64,000 bases of DNA from Halanaerobium polyolivorans (GTDB taxonomy: Bacteria; Bacillota; Halanaerobiia; Halanaerobiales; Halanaerobiaceae), in the NCBI RefSeq assembly GCF_020711195.1, contig NZ_JAJFAT010000010.1, positions 1 through 64,000 on the forward strand. The letters are read 5' to 3'. Both the position numbers and the translations under genes were made by a program. The notes below the pieces were generated by a model. It did no database searches. It was not told where the DNA came from and worked only from the letters and a program-made list of their open reading frames with translations. Below are positions 46,541-53,138 of this stretch, in pieces (positions within the stretch are counted from its first letter, which is position 1; each line of letters starts with the position of its first letter).

Positions 46541-46816
46541 GGTGGCCGCACACCTCAAATCGAGTTCCCCCTCCCAGGCGTTACCCTGACAGTTGGCTCG
46601 AACCAGGCACCCTCGCGGCACATGAAGCGACTTACTTACCGCTGCTTCCTCCCGGACCTGACGGGGTTCATAAGACTTCATTGCGCGAGACCCAATTGTC
46701 AACACTACTTATCAAGGCCAGACCCTGAAAGCGAAAACCCTCAATGAGGCTTCAATCCTGCTGTAGCGGTTTGCAGGTTACAGGGCACCGCTAACACCCC
46801 ATTTAGTACGGCCAAA
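46541..46816 (-). ncRNA. ffs: Signal recognition particle RNA, large (Alu-containing) type
   Basis: The minus strand carries the SRP core helix 8: GUCAGGUCCGGGAGGAAGCAGCGG (positions about 46636-46659 complement) with the GGAA tetraloop for Ffh. The 5' part (GCCGUACUAAAUGGGG, GCGGUGCCCUGUAACC) is the Alu domain, and the 3' end GGUGUGCGGCCACC closes on the 5' GGCCGUAC. This long form (about 275 nt) is that of Bacillus scRNA and of related Firmicutes. Exact ends are estimated from the closing helix. Confidence 0.95.
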
Positions 46817-46838
46817 CTTTAAAAATCTATAAAATTTT

Positions 46839-46932
<94 letters not shown>

Positions 46933-46992
46933 TTAGTCTATACTTTAAAATTTATCTCTAATTCTATGAGTGTTCAGAATTCAGCTGCCTTT

Positions 46993-47083
46993 TGGCGGAA
47001 GGAGAGGGATTCGAACCCCCGAGGCAAATTATGCCTACTCGATTTCGAGTCGAGCGGTTTCAGCCAGACTCACCCATCCTTCC
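46993..47083 (-). tRNA. tRNA-Ser (CGA)
   Basis: A 91-nt type II tRNA with a long variable arm. Acceptor GGAAGGA/TCCTTCC, anticodon stem CTCGA/TCGAG and loop CTCGAAA give anticodon CGA, reading UCG. T-arm GGTTCGAATCC and an encoded CCA are present. Its first 14 nucleotides overlap the 3' end of tadA, including the tadA stop codon. Confidence 0.97.
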
Positions 47084-47534
47084 GTTCTCTTAACTCACGG
47101 AAAAAATCTTTTAATAGCTGAGCGGCTTCTGCTTCCATAACTCCAGATACAACTTCTACTTGATGATTAAAACGATTATCACCTAGTAGTTGATAAAGGC
47201 TTTTAACAGCTCCTGCTTTAGGATCATCTGCTGCATAAACAAGCCTTTTTAGCCTTGACTGCAAAATAGCACCTGCACACATCGGACAGGGCTCTAGAGT
47301 CACATAAAGCTGGCAATTTTCCAAACGCCAGCTAGCCTGTTCTTTGGCAGCCTCTTTAAGGGCAATAATTTCGGCATGAGAAGTTGGATCTTGAGTTTGC
47401 TCCCGGAGATTAAACCCGCGACCAACTACTCGATCATCACACACTACAACTGCACCGATTGGAACTTCTGCCCTTTGATAAGCTTTCCTGGCTTCTGCCA
47501 GGGCCATCTGCATATACTTCTGATCAAAGTTCAT
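47070..47534 (-). CDS. tadA: tRNA-specific adenosine(34) deaminase
   Basis: A 154-residue cytidine deaminase-fold enzyme that makes inosine-34 in tRNA-Arg(ACG). Zinc and catalytic residues are His53-Ala-Glu55 and Cys83, Cys86 in EPCPMCAGAI. The C-terminal FFRELR helix is typical. The stop codon lies inside the D-arm sequence of the downstream tRNA-Ser(CGA), a 14-base overlap. Gene order tadA-tRNA-SRP RNA-dnaX matches Bacillus. Confidence 0.96.
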   Translation of the reverse strand: MNFDQKYMQMALAEARKAYQRAEVPIGAVVVCDDRVVGRGFNLREQTQDPTSHAEIIALKEAAKEQASWRLENCQLYVTLEPCPMCAGAILQSRLKRLVYAADDPKAGAVKSLYQLLGDNRFNHQVEVVSGVMEAEAAQLLKDFFRELRERKDG

Positions 47535-47636
47535 AGAATATCTCCTATATTAATTGATCCAATTTTTCCTGCAACACAAACCATTATAACAGTTGATTTT
47601 GCATTTTGCAAGTGCTTTTTTCAATTAAGAAAGAAA

Positions 47637-48380
47637 CTAATTTTCAAGCACTCCAATCGGCAGCAAAAGCAGTGGCTCATATTTTTCGCTGCCCAGAATA
47701 GAGCTCAGCTCATTATCATCAAAAGCACCGATTATTACACTGCCTAAACCTAAATTTTCCGCCATTAAAAGCAGATTTTGAGCAGCATGTCCTGCCTCCA
47801 TGTGAACATAACGCTCTCCTCTTTCTCCATAACGCCTGAGAGTTCTATCGTAAACTGCAGTGATAATAACTACCGCACTTCCATCACCAACAGCAGCTTG
47901 ATTTAGGGCAGCTGCTTCTAACTCAGCTGTTTTGGCTTCTGAACTAACTTCCAGCAGGGTGTTTTCGGCTGCTTGATAATGATAGATCCCACTTGCTAAG
48001 TTTTCAACATCTTTGGCAGAAATAAAAACTTCTACTGCATCTGTTGCCCCAGCAGATGGAGCAGCTCTGGTTGGCCCACTTATACCATCAACTGTTGTTC
48101 CAACTGTAGACCAGAGCAGTTTAGAAATATTATTAAAAGATATTTCTTCAGCCTGATAATCTCTAATCGACCTCCGATTATAGATTAGCTCTGCAAATTC
48201 AGACTCCCTGATTTCAACTTCTGCTAATTCTACCCTTTCTCCATAAGAAAGACTGTTTGCCCTTTGAGTTCCTGCTCCATAGAGATAAAAATAGATAAAT
48301 ATTACCGCAAATAAAAGAACCGCAATTAAAAAGTAGTAGCCAATCCCCTTAAATTTCTCAAAGATAAATTTAAGCTCCAT
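47637..48380 (-). CDS. Membrane-anchored SagB-type nitroreductase-like protein
   Basis: A 247-residue protein with one N-terminal membrane helix (about 14-34) and a nitroreductase-fold FMN domain (about 55-247). RRSIRDYQAEEIS (about 69-81) and LLWSTVGTT plus RAAPSAGATDAVEVFI (about 105-120) match the SagB/ThcOx branch; MEAGHAAQNLLLMAENLGLGSVIIGAF is the usual C-terminal FMN segment. SagB enzymes oxidise azolines in peptide natural products, but many members are general reductases and no YcaO or precursor gene is visible here. The function is open. Confidence 0.85.
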   Translation of the reverse strand: MELKFIFEKFKGIGYYFLIAVLLFAVIFIYFYLYGAGTQRANSLSYGERVELAEVEIRESEFAELIYNRRSIRDYQAEEISFNNISKLLWSTVGTTVDGISGPTRAAPSAGATDAVEVFISAKDVENLASGIYHYQAAENTLLEVSSEAKTAELEAAALNQAAVGDGSAVVIITAVYDRTLRRYGERGERYVHMEAGHAAQNLLLMAENLGLGSVIIGAFDDNELSSILGSEKYEPLLLLPIGVLEN

Positions 48381-48485
48381 AACAGGCCCTCCTTTAAAGA
48401 TTTTAAATTTTGCAAATATTTAAAGCATCAGTGAGTAATTCGACAAATATAATAGCTAATTTAAACATATGCTCATTTTTAGGAA

Positions 48486-48514
48486 TTGACTTTTAGTCAG
48501 TTTAGCTCTATAAT
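48486..48514 (+). promoter_or_regulatory. Promoter of the unassigned RNA
   Basis: Plus strand -35 TTGACT (48486-48491), 17-base spacer, perfect -10 TATAAT (48509-48514). The predicted start is 48521, exactly at the first base of an 11-bp terminal stem. Confidence 0.88.
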
Positions 48515-48520
48515 ATAGGT

Positions 48521-48808
48521 ACAAGGTTCTGAGGAAGTCCTAAAACGGATTGTTCGGAAGCAGTGTTTTGAAATTCTTATTTAAGTAAATTTACCAGCAT
48601 TTAGGCGGAAAATCAAAGCCTATGAATTTACTATTGGAGATGACCAAAAGAATATTACTAAGGTATAGCTTTCTTTAGTAATATAGCTTGAGGAAATCAA
48701 AAATAGTAAAGGAGGACTAAATAACGGTAAAAAGAAAAATAAGAAAAGTAAAAAATGCTACACTACGAACAAGAAGTTGAAAAAGATTCGTCAGAACCTT
48801 GTTTTATT
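48521..48808 (+). ncRNA. Structured noncoding RNA of unassigned family, about 285 nt
   Basis: The RNA has its own promoter. Its first 11 bases, ACAAGGUUCUG, pair perfectly with CAGAACCUUGU at 48792-48802, which is followed by UUUAUUU, so the closing stem is also the terminator. Inside are AGUCCU (48536-48541) with AGGACU (48713-48718); AAAAC with GUUUU (48542-48569); AGUAAAUU (48584-48591) with AAUUUACU (48625-48632) around UAGGC/GCCUA; a 10-bp stem AUAUUACUAA (48652-48661) with UUAGUAAUAU (48675-48684); UUGA-GGAAA-UCAA; an A-rich stretch (48721-48755); and ACGAA with UUCGU (48765-48791). No open frame with a ribosome-binding site is present. I could not match it to RNase P, tmRNA, 6S or any riboswitch. 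Confidence 0.75.
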
Positions 48809-48860
48809 TGTGTCCACCTTTTTATTTTTTTTGTCTAATTTAAGCTTTTAACAGAAGTGA

Positions 48861-49127
48861 TTATTGATAATTATGAATTTTCTGATGCTGTTTTTTTAGC
48901 TGTTCTAATTTAAGAGCATTAACTTTTTTGCTAATATTATCATTCATAAGACCGGTGCGTAAAATTTCAATATCTGTCTCAACTTTTTTTAGTTTTTCTT
49001 CGAGAGAATAATTTGAATCTTCTTTCAGTTTATCAAATTCGGATTTTTTTTGCATTTCCTCTAACAATTCTGCAAACTCAGCAAGCTCTCTACTGATCTC
49101 ATTTACTTTTTTTAAGCTAAAATCCAT
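48861..49127 (-). CDS. Small coiled-coil protein (88 aa)
   Basis: I do not recognise a family. The 88-residue protein is almost wholly helical and strongly charged; heptad-like spacing of Leu/Ile/Val runs from about 4 to 80, so a coiled-coil dimer is likely. No signal or membrane segment. The ATG is preceded by GGAGGGG at a good distance, so it is a real gene. It has a promoter with -10 TATAAT at 49296-49301 (minus strand) and a leader containing a terminator-like hairpin. It lies opposite and convergent to the unassigned RNA, whose 3' end is about 50 bases away. Confidence 0.6.
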   Translation of the reverse strand: MDFSLKKVNEISRELAEFAELLEEMQKKSEFDKLKEDSNYSLEEKLKKVETDIEILRTGLMNDNISKKVNALKLEQLKKQHQKIHNYQ

Positions 49128-49189
49128 TTAAATCCCCTCCAATTTTTATTGATAATTCCATTTTAAGACATTTTTCACAAAGTTGATAA

Positions 49190-49301
49190 ATAAAAACAGG
49201 GCTTTTTCAAATTAATCGAATCCTCTGCCTTATAATCTGAAATTACCCTGTTCTTTAATCTCTTAATTAGTATATAATTATTTAGCTGTAAATATATTAT
49301 A
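49190..49301 (-). promoter_or_regulatory. Promoter -10 and terminator-like hairpin in the leader of the coiled-coil gene
   Basis: A -10 TATAAT (49296-49301 complement) is followed after about 37 bases by AACAGGG (49246-49252 complement) that can pair with CCCTGTT (49195-49201 complement), a 44-base loop with inner TTTCA/TGAAA pairing, then TTTTTATTTAT. It may be an attenuator in the coiled-coil gene's leader, or the terminator of the upstream aminotransferase gene if transcription comes from there. No known riboswitch was matched. Confidence 0.5.
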
Positions 49302-49416
49302 GCATAGTTAAACCCAAAAATATAGAGAAAAAGACGAAAAATATAATCTTTTTGCTAATTTATATAATTTATATGTCATTTAAGCTGAAATAAACTGTTG
49401 TTGCTTATAAGTTGAT

Positions 49417-50502
49417 CTATTTGTAGGCTTTGATTACCTTGACAATCTTCTCCAGTTCCTGATCACTTAAAGCAGGGTGAACCGGAATAGAGATAATTTC
49501 TTCTGCCACTTTTTCTGTGACAGCAAAGCTGAGCTCACCATAACCCAATTTCTTGTAATAGGGTTGTTGGGTAACCGGAGCAGGATAATGAATACTATTC
49601 CCTACCCCATTTTCACTTAAATAAGCAGCAAATTGATCACGATCTTTTACTCTTAATGTATATTGATGATAAACATGCTTTTTGTTAGCAGGCTTAGAAG
49701 GTATTTTAAGCCATTTTAAATCGGCTAAGTTTTGATTAAAAAACTCTGCATTTTCTATTCTTTTTTGATTAAAGGCTGCCAGTTTATCTAGTTGAACTAA
49801 ACCTATTGCAGCAGCCAGATTTGTCATTCTAAAGTTATAACCTAGGCTATCATGTAAATATTTTTTTGCCTGACCATGATTAATTATTTTTGCAGCTTTA
49901 TTATATAATTCTTCCTGATCAGTTAAGACCATTCCTCCTTCACCAGTAGTCATATTTTTGGTTGGATAAAAACTAAAGGTCGAAAGATCACCAAAACTAC
50001 CCGCTTTTTTGCCGTTAAATTCTGCTCCATGTGACTGAGCACAATCTTCGATTAAAATTAATTCATATTTTTCTACCAGCTCCATTATTTTATCCATATC
50101 ACAGCTTAAGCCAAAAAGATGAACTATTAATAAAGCCTTAATAGCTGGATCTTTTTTAAGGGCAGCCTCTATTTCTTCCGGATCTATGTTATAGCTGTCT
50201 TCTTTAATATCAACGAAAACAGGTTCTGCTCCTGTATAGAGAATAGAGTTAGAACTGGCAATAAAGGTAAAAGGAGTTGTTAATACTTTGTCACCTTCTC
50301 CAATACCTGCTGCAAGCAGTGCTGTATGTAAAGCTGTTGTCCCACTTGAAACTGCAGCTCCATATTTGCTGCCTATAAAATCAGCAAATTTTTTGGAGAA
50401 ATTATTCACATATGAACCAGAAGCTAACATACCACTATCCATTACTTCTAAAACTAGCTCTTTTTCTTTTTTATTTACCAGAGGTTGAGCGATTGATATC
50501 AT
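49417..50502 (-). CDS. DegT/DnrJ/EryC1-family sugar aminotransferase
   Basis: A 361-residue PLP-dependent nucleotide-sugar aminotransferase. The internal-aldimine lysine is Lys182 in YPTKNMTTGEGG, and the cofactor aspartate is Asp153 in EDCAQSHGA; SGTTALHTAL (53-region) binds phosphate. It is seven bases downstream of a Gfo/Idh/MocA dehydrogenase. That pair is characteristic of routes to UDP-2,3-diacetamido-uronic acid or similar (WbpB/WbpE, WlbA/WlbC). The final sugar is not known, and the other steps are not in the window. Confidence 0.88.
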   Translation of the reverse strand: MISIAQPLVNKKEKELVLEVMDSGMLASGSYVNNFSKKFADFIGSKYGAAVSSGTTALHTALLAAGIGEGDKVLTTPFTFIASSNSILYTGAEPVFVDIKEDSYNIDPEEIEAALKKDPAIKALLIVHLFGLSCDMDKIMELVEKYELILIEDCAQSHGAEFNGKKAGSFGDLSTFSFYPTKNMTTGEGGMVLTDQEELYNKAAKIINHGQAKKYLHDSLGYNFRMTNLAAAIGLVQLDKLAAFNQKRIENAEFFNQNLADLKWLKIPSKPANKKHVYHQYTLRVKDRDQFAAYLSENGVGNSIHYPAPVTQQPYYKKLGYGELSFAVTEKVAEEIISIPVHPALSDQELEKIVKVIKAYK

Positions 50503-50508
50503 TTATAG

Positions 50509-51474
50509 CTACTTCCTTTCTTTATTGTAGATTCTTTTTTGAATTTTTTTAGTTAAACTAAGTGCTTCTAAAGCATCATTAGCATTTATCAAAGGTCTGG
50601 TTCCATTTCTAATCGAATTGATAAAATGTTTTAGCTGGCTTTTAAGCGGTTCTTTTTCTTCAACAATTATTTCTTCCAGCTCTGTTTTGGGCTGTTTTTT
50701 CTTGCCGCCCAACAATTCTCTCTTTTTGGTTAGCAGTATTTTCCGCTGCAGATAATCCAGCTCAATATATGAATCTTCAGTTGTAATTGTAAGCTGTCTA
50801 ACCTTTTTTTGCGTTATTCTGCTTGCAGTAAGGGTGGCAACCGCACCATTGCTCATCACCATATTAGCTACAGCATAATCGATCAATCCAGCAGAACGAG
50901 TAATTCTTCCATAAGCTTCGATATCAGAAATCGGTCCTGAAACTATAGAATTAATTACATCTATGTCATGGATCATTAAATCTTGAATTACATCTGTATC
51001 ACTGATCCGGGGATCATAGGGCCCCAGTCTTTTACTATCAAGAGCAATTACTTTTTTATCTTTTAGAACTTCCGGTAAAGCCAATACTGCCGGATTAAAT
51101 CTTTCTATATGACCTACCTGAACCACCAAGCCTTTTTGCTCAGCTTTTTTTATAATTTTCTCAGCTTCTTCAATCTCAGCTGTAATAGGTTTTTCTATCA
51201 AAACGTGAATATTTCTTTCTAAAGCCATCATTGCAATATCATAATGGGTAGTAGTTGGAGTAGCAATATTTATAATATCAACATCGGCAAATAAGCTTTC
51301 CATATCAGCATAGCTTTTCACTCCATAGCTTTGAGCGATCTCTTCTACCCGCTCCTGATCATCATCATAGATGCCGATAAATTCACATAAATGTTTTAAG
51401 GAGAGATAATTTCTAACATGATGTTCTCCCATACTACCTACACCAATTACACCAACTTTTAATTTTTCTGTCAT
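50509..51474 (-). CDS. Gfo/Idh/MocA-family nucleotide-sugar dehydrogenase
   Basis: A 321-residue NAD-dependent oxidoreductase: VGVIGVGSMGEHHVRNY (about 7-23) is the Rossmann motif with the WlbA-like HHVRNY, and the central EKPI motif with the catalytic lysine is in VLIEKPITAEIEEA. Together with the following aminotransferase it probably oxidises the 3-hydroxyl of UDP-N-acetylglucosaminuronate before amination. A general sugar dehydrogenase cannot be excluded. The pair hints at surface polysaccharide with amino-uronic residues. Confidence 0.85.
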   Translation of the reverse strand: MTEKLKVGVIGVGSMGEHHVRNYLSLKHLCEFIGIYDDDQERVEEIAQSYGVKSYADMESLFADVDIINIATPTTTHYDIAMMALERNIHVLIEKPITAEIEEAEKIIKKAEQKGLVVQVGHIERFNPAVLALPEVLKDKKVIALDSKRLGPYDPRISDTDVIQDLMIHDIDVINSIVSGPISDIEAYGRITRSAGLIDYAVANMVMSNGAVATLTASRITQKKVRQLTITTEDSYIELDYLQRKILLTKKRELLGGKKKQPKTELEEIIVEEKEPLKSQLKHFINSIRNGTRPLINANDALEALSLTKKIQKRIYNKERK

Positions 51475-51709
51475 ATATATCCTCCCTTTAGAGATAAAAA
51501 ACTCAAATTTCAGTATTTTAAGCTTAACTAAGCTAATTATAGCAAAAAATAGTCCTAATTGATAGAACTTTTAGGCTTTTTTTAATCAGATTCTAATTTG
51601 TATTATTAGCATTTTTGAGTTAAAATTATATTAGACAAAAATATATTGATTTGGTATTAATGGAAATTGATGATATTTAGATAAATTCGATTTAAAAGGA
51701 GGTTTAATT

Positions 51710-52540
51710 ATGCACCGTATAAAAACATTTTTATTGATGTTTACTTTAACCCTTATCTTTCTTTTCCTGGGAGGATTAATAGCTGGTGAAAATGGACTTA
51801 TAATGGCATTTGTTTTTGCCATGGCCATAAACTTTATCAGCTACTGGAAAAGTGATAAAATAGCTATTAAAATGACAAAGTCCAAACCTTTAAGTGAGGA
51901 GCAAGCACCTCAAGTTTATAAAATAGTAAGGAAGTTAAGCAGAAAGGCTAATATTCCTATGCCTGATATTTATCTTACTCCTTCACAGCAGCCTAATGCT
52001 TTTGCTACAGGTAGAAATCCTTCCCATGCAGCAGTTGCAGTTACAGAAGGTATTTTAAATCTGCTAAATGAAGAGGAATTAGAGGGAGTAATCGCCCATG
52101 AGCTTGCCCATGTTAAGAATCGTGATACTTTAATTCAAACAATGGCTGCAACAATGGCAGGTGCTTTAGCTTTTCTTGCCAGAATGGGACGCTATAGAAT
52201 GATTTTTGGCCGCAGACGCGGTAAAGGTGGTGGCCTGGTTCAGCTCTTAGCAATTATTTTTGCTCCCCTTGCTGCTATAATGATCAAAATGGCTATTTCT
52301 CGTTCGCGAGAATATTATGCCGATCAAAGTGGTGGTCAGATTTCTGGTAATCCAGAAGGGCTTGCAAGTGCTCTAGAAAAAATGCAGCATTATTCACAGA
52401 GAAGCTCGATGCAGGTTAATGAGGCAGCTGCCCATATGTTTATTATGAATCCTCTTTCCAGTGAAGGAATGGCAAGATTGTTCAGTACCCATCCACCAAC
52501 AGAAGAAAGAATTAAGAGACTAAGACAAAGAGGAATCTAA
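51710..52540 (+). CDS. htpX: HtpX-family membrane metalloprotease (M48)
   Basis: A 276-residue protease with two N-terminal membrane helices (about 5-25 and 30-47), the zinc motif HELAH (130-134) in VIAHELAHVKNRD, a further membrane segment (about 180-200), and the glutamate ligand in REYYADQSGG. HtpX degrades misfolded membrane proteins in the envelope. AAAAGGAGG precedes the ATG. It is a single plus-strand gene with its own terminator, divergent from the sugar genes. Confidence 0.95.
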   Translation: MHRIKTFLLMFTLTLIFLFLGGLIAGENGLIMAFVFAMAINFISYWKSDKIAIKMTKSKPLSEEQAPQVYKIVRKLSRKANIPMPDIYLTPSQQPNAFATGRNPSHAAVAVTEGILNLLNEEELEGVIAHELAHVKNRDTLIQTMAATMAGALAFLARMGRYRMIFGRRRGKGGGLVQLLAIIFAPLAAIMIKMAISRSREYYADQSGGQISGNPEGLASALEKMQHYSQRSSMQVNEAAAHMFIMNPLSSEGMARLFSTHPPTEERIKRLRQRGI

Positions 52541-52550
52541 ACTAAAAAAG

Positions 52551-52592
52551 TGCTCTACTCCGGCTCATTTTGGGTCAGGGTAGAGTATTTTT
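52551..52592 (+). terminator. Terminator after htpX
   Basis: TGCTCTACTC and GGGTAGAGTA form a stem with an imperfect inner part, followed by TTTTT. It lies about ten bases after the htpX stop. Confidence 0.8.
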
Positions 52593-52627
52593 AATTTAAA
52601 TTATTTAATAATTAGGAGGAAAATCAA

Positions 52628-53005
52628 ATGAATGATAAAGCTAAGACATTAGAAATGAAGAACTGGGCGGTGGTTGGAGCTACTGATAAAAAAAATAAAT
52701 TCGGTTATAAAATATATAAAAAGCTGAAAAAACATAATTATAATGTTTATCCTGTTAACCCAAATCTTGAAAATATTGATGGAGATAAATGCTATGCTGC
52801 CCTGGCCTCAATTCCTGCCAAAATAGAGGTTGTAGATATGGTTGTTAATCCTAAGATAGCTATTAAGATAATGGAAAACATCAAAGCTGAAGGTATAGAA
52901 TATGTCTGGCTGCAGCCGGGAACAAGAAGCTCTCAAATAAGGAGTTTTGCTAAAAACAATAATATCAATTTAATTGAAAGCTGTATTTTAAGAAACTTAG
53001 ACTAA
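52628..53005 (+). CDS. CoA-binding (YccU-like) Rossmann protein
   Basis: A 125-residue CoA_binding_2-type protein: NWAVVGATDKKNKFGYKI (about 12-29) and VYPVNPN at the second strand, YVWLQPGTRS and the C-terminal NLIESCIL. It is the stand-alone form of the CoA-binding domain of succinyl-CoA synthetase; function is unknown. AATAATTAGGAGGAAAATC precedes the ATG. The coding frame stays open for about 37 more codons after the stop (see findings). Confidence 0.88.
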   Translation: MNDKAKTLEMKNWAVVGATDKKNKFGYKIYKKLKKHNYNVYPVNPNLENIDGDKCYAALASIPAKIEVVDMVVNPKIAIKIMENIKAEGIEYVWLQPGTRSSQIRSFAKNNNINLIESCILRNLD

Positions 53006-53138
53006 ATTAAATATATTAAGAAAGAGATCATTCCCAGATTAAAAGTCAATCCAGAACATGCAGAAGACGATGAGATAGATCAGGATATAGTTAGGAATTC
53101 CATAATCAGAAGCTGTTGAAATTGCCTGAGCATTATTT

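Noticed and set aside
46529-46747. Plus-strand open frame of 72 codons
   Set aside because: It lies entirely antisense to the SRP RNA; the base pattern is explained by RNA structure and there is no ribosome-binding site.
47376-47747. Plus-strand open frame of 123 codons
   Set aside because: Antisense across tadA, the intergenic gap and the nitroreductase-like gene; composition is that of a shadow frame.
48521-48808. RNase P RNA
   Set aside because: GAGGAAGUCC recalls CR-I but one base is missing, it lies only 11 nt from the 5' end, and no matching CR-V, P2 or P3 elements were found.
48521-48808. Retron msr-msd RNA
   Set aside because: The paired ends recall a1/a2 repeats, but there is no reverse transcriptase gene nearby and the 3' arm is a terminator.
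48755-48838. 27-codon frame inside and past the unassigned RNA (starts MLHYEQEV), and an 18-codon frame at 48622-48678
   Set aside because: Neither has a properly spaced ribosome-binding site, and the first runs through the terminator stem and its T-run.
51631-51828. Minus-strand open frame of 65 codons
   Set aside because: Antisense to the htpX start; rich in Pro/Lys from reverse reading of a membrane helix.
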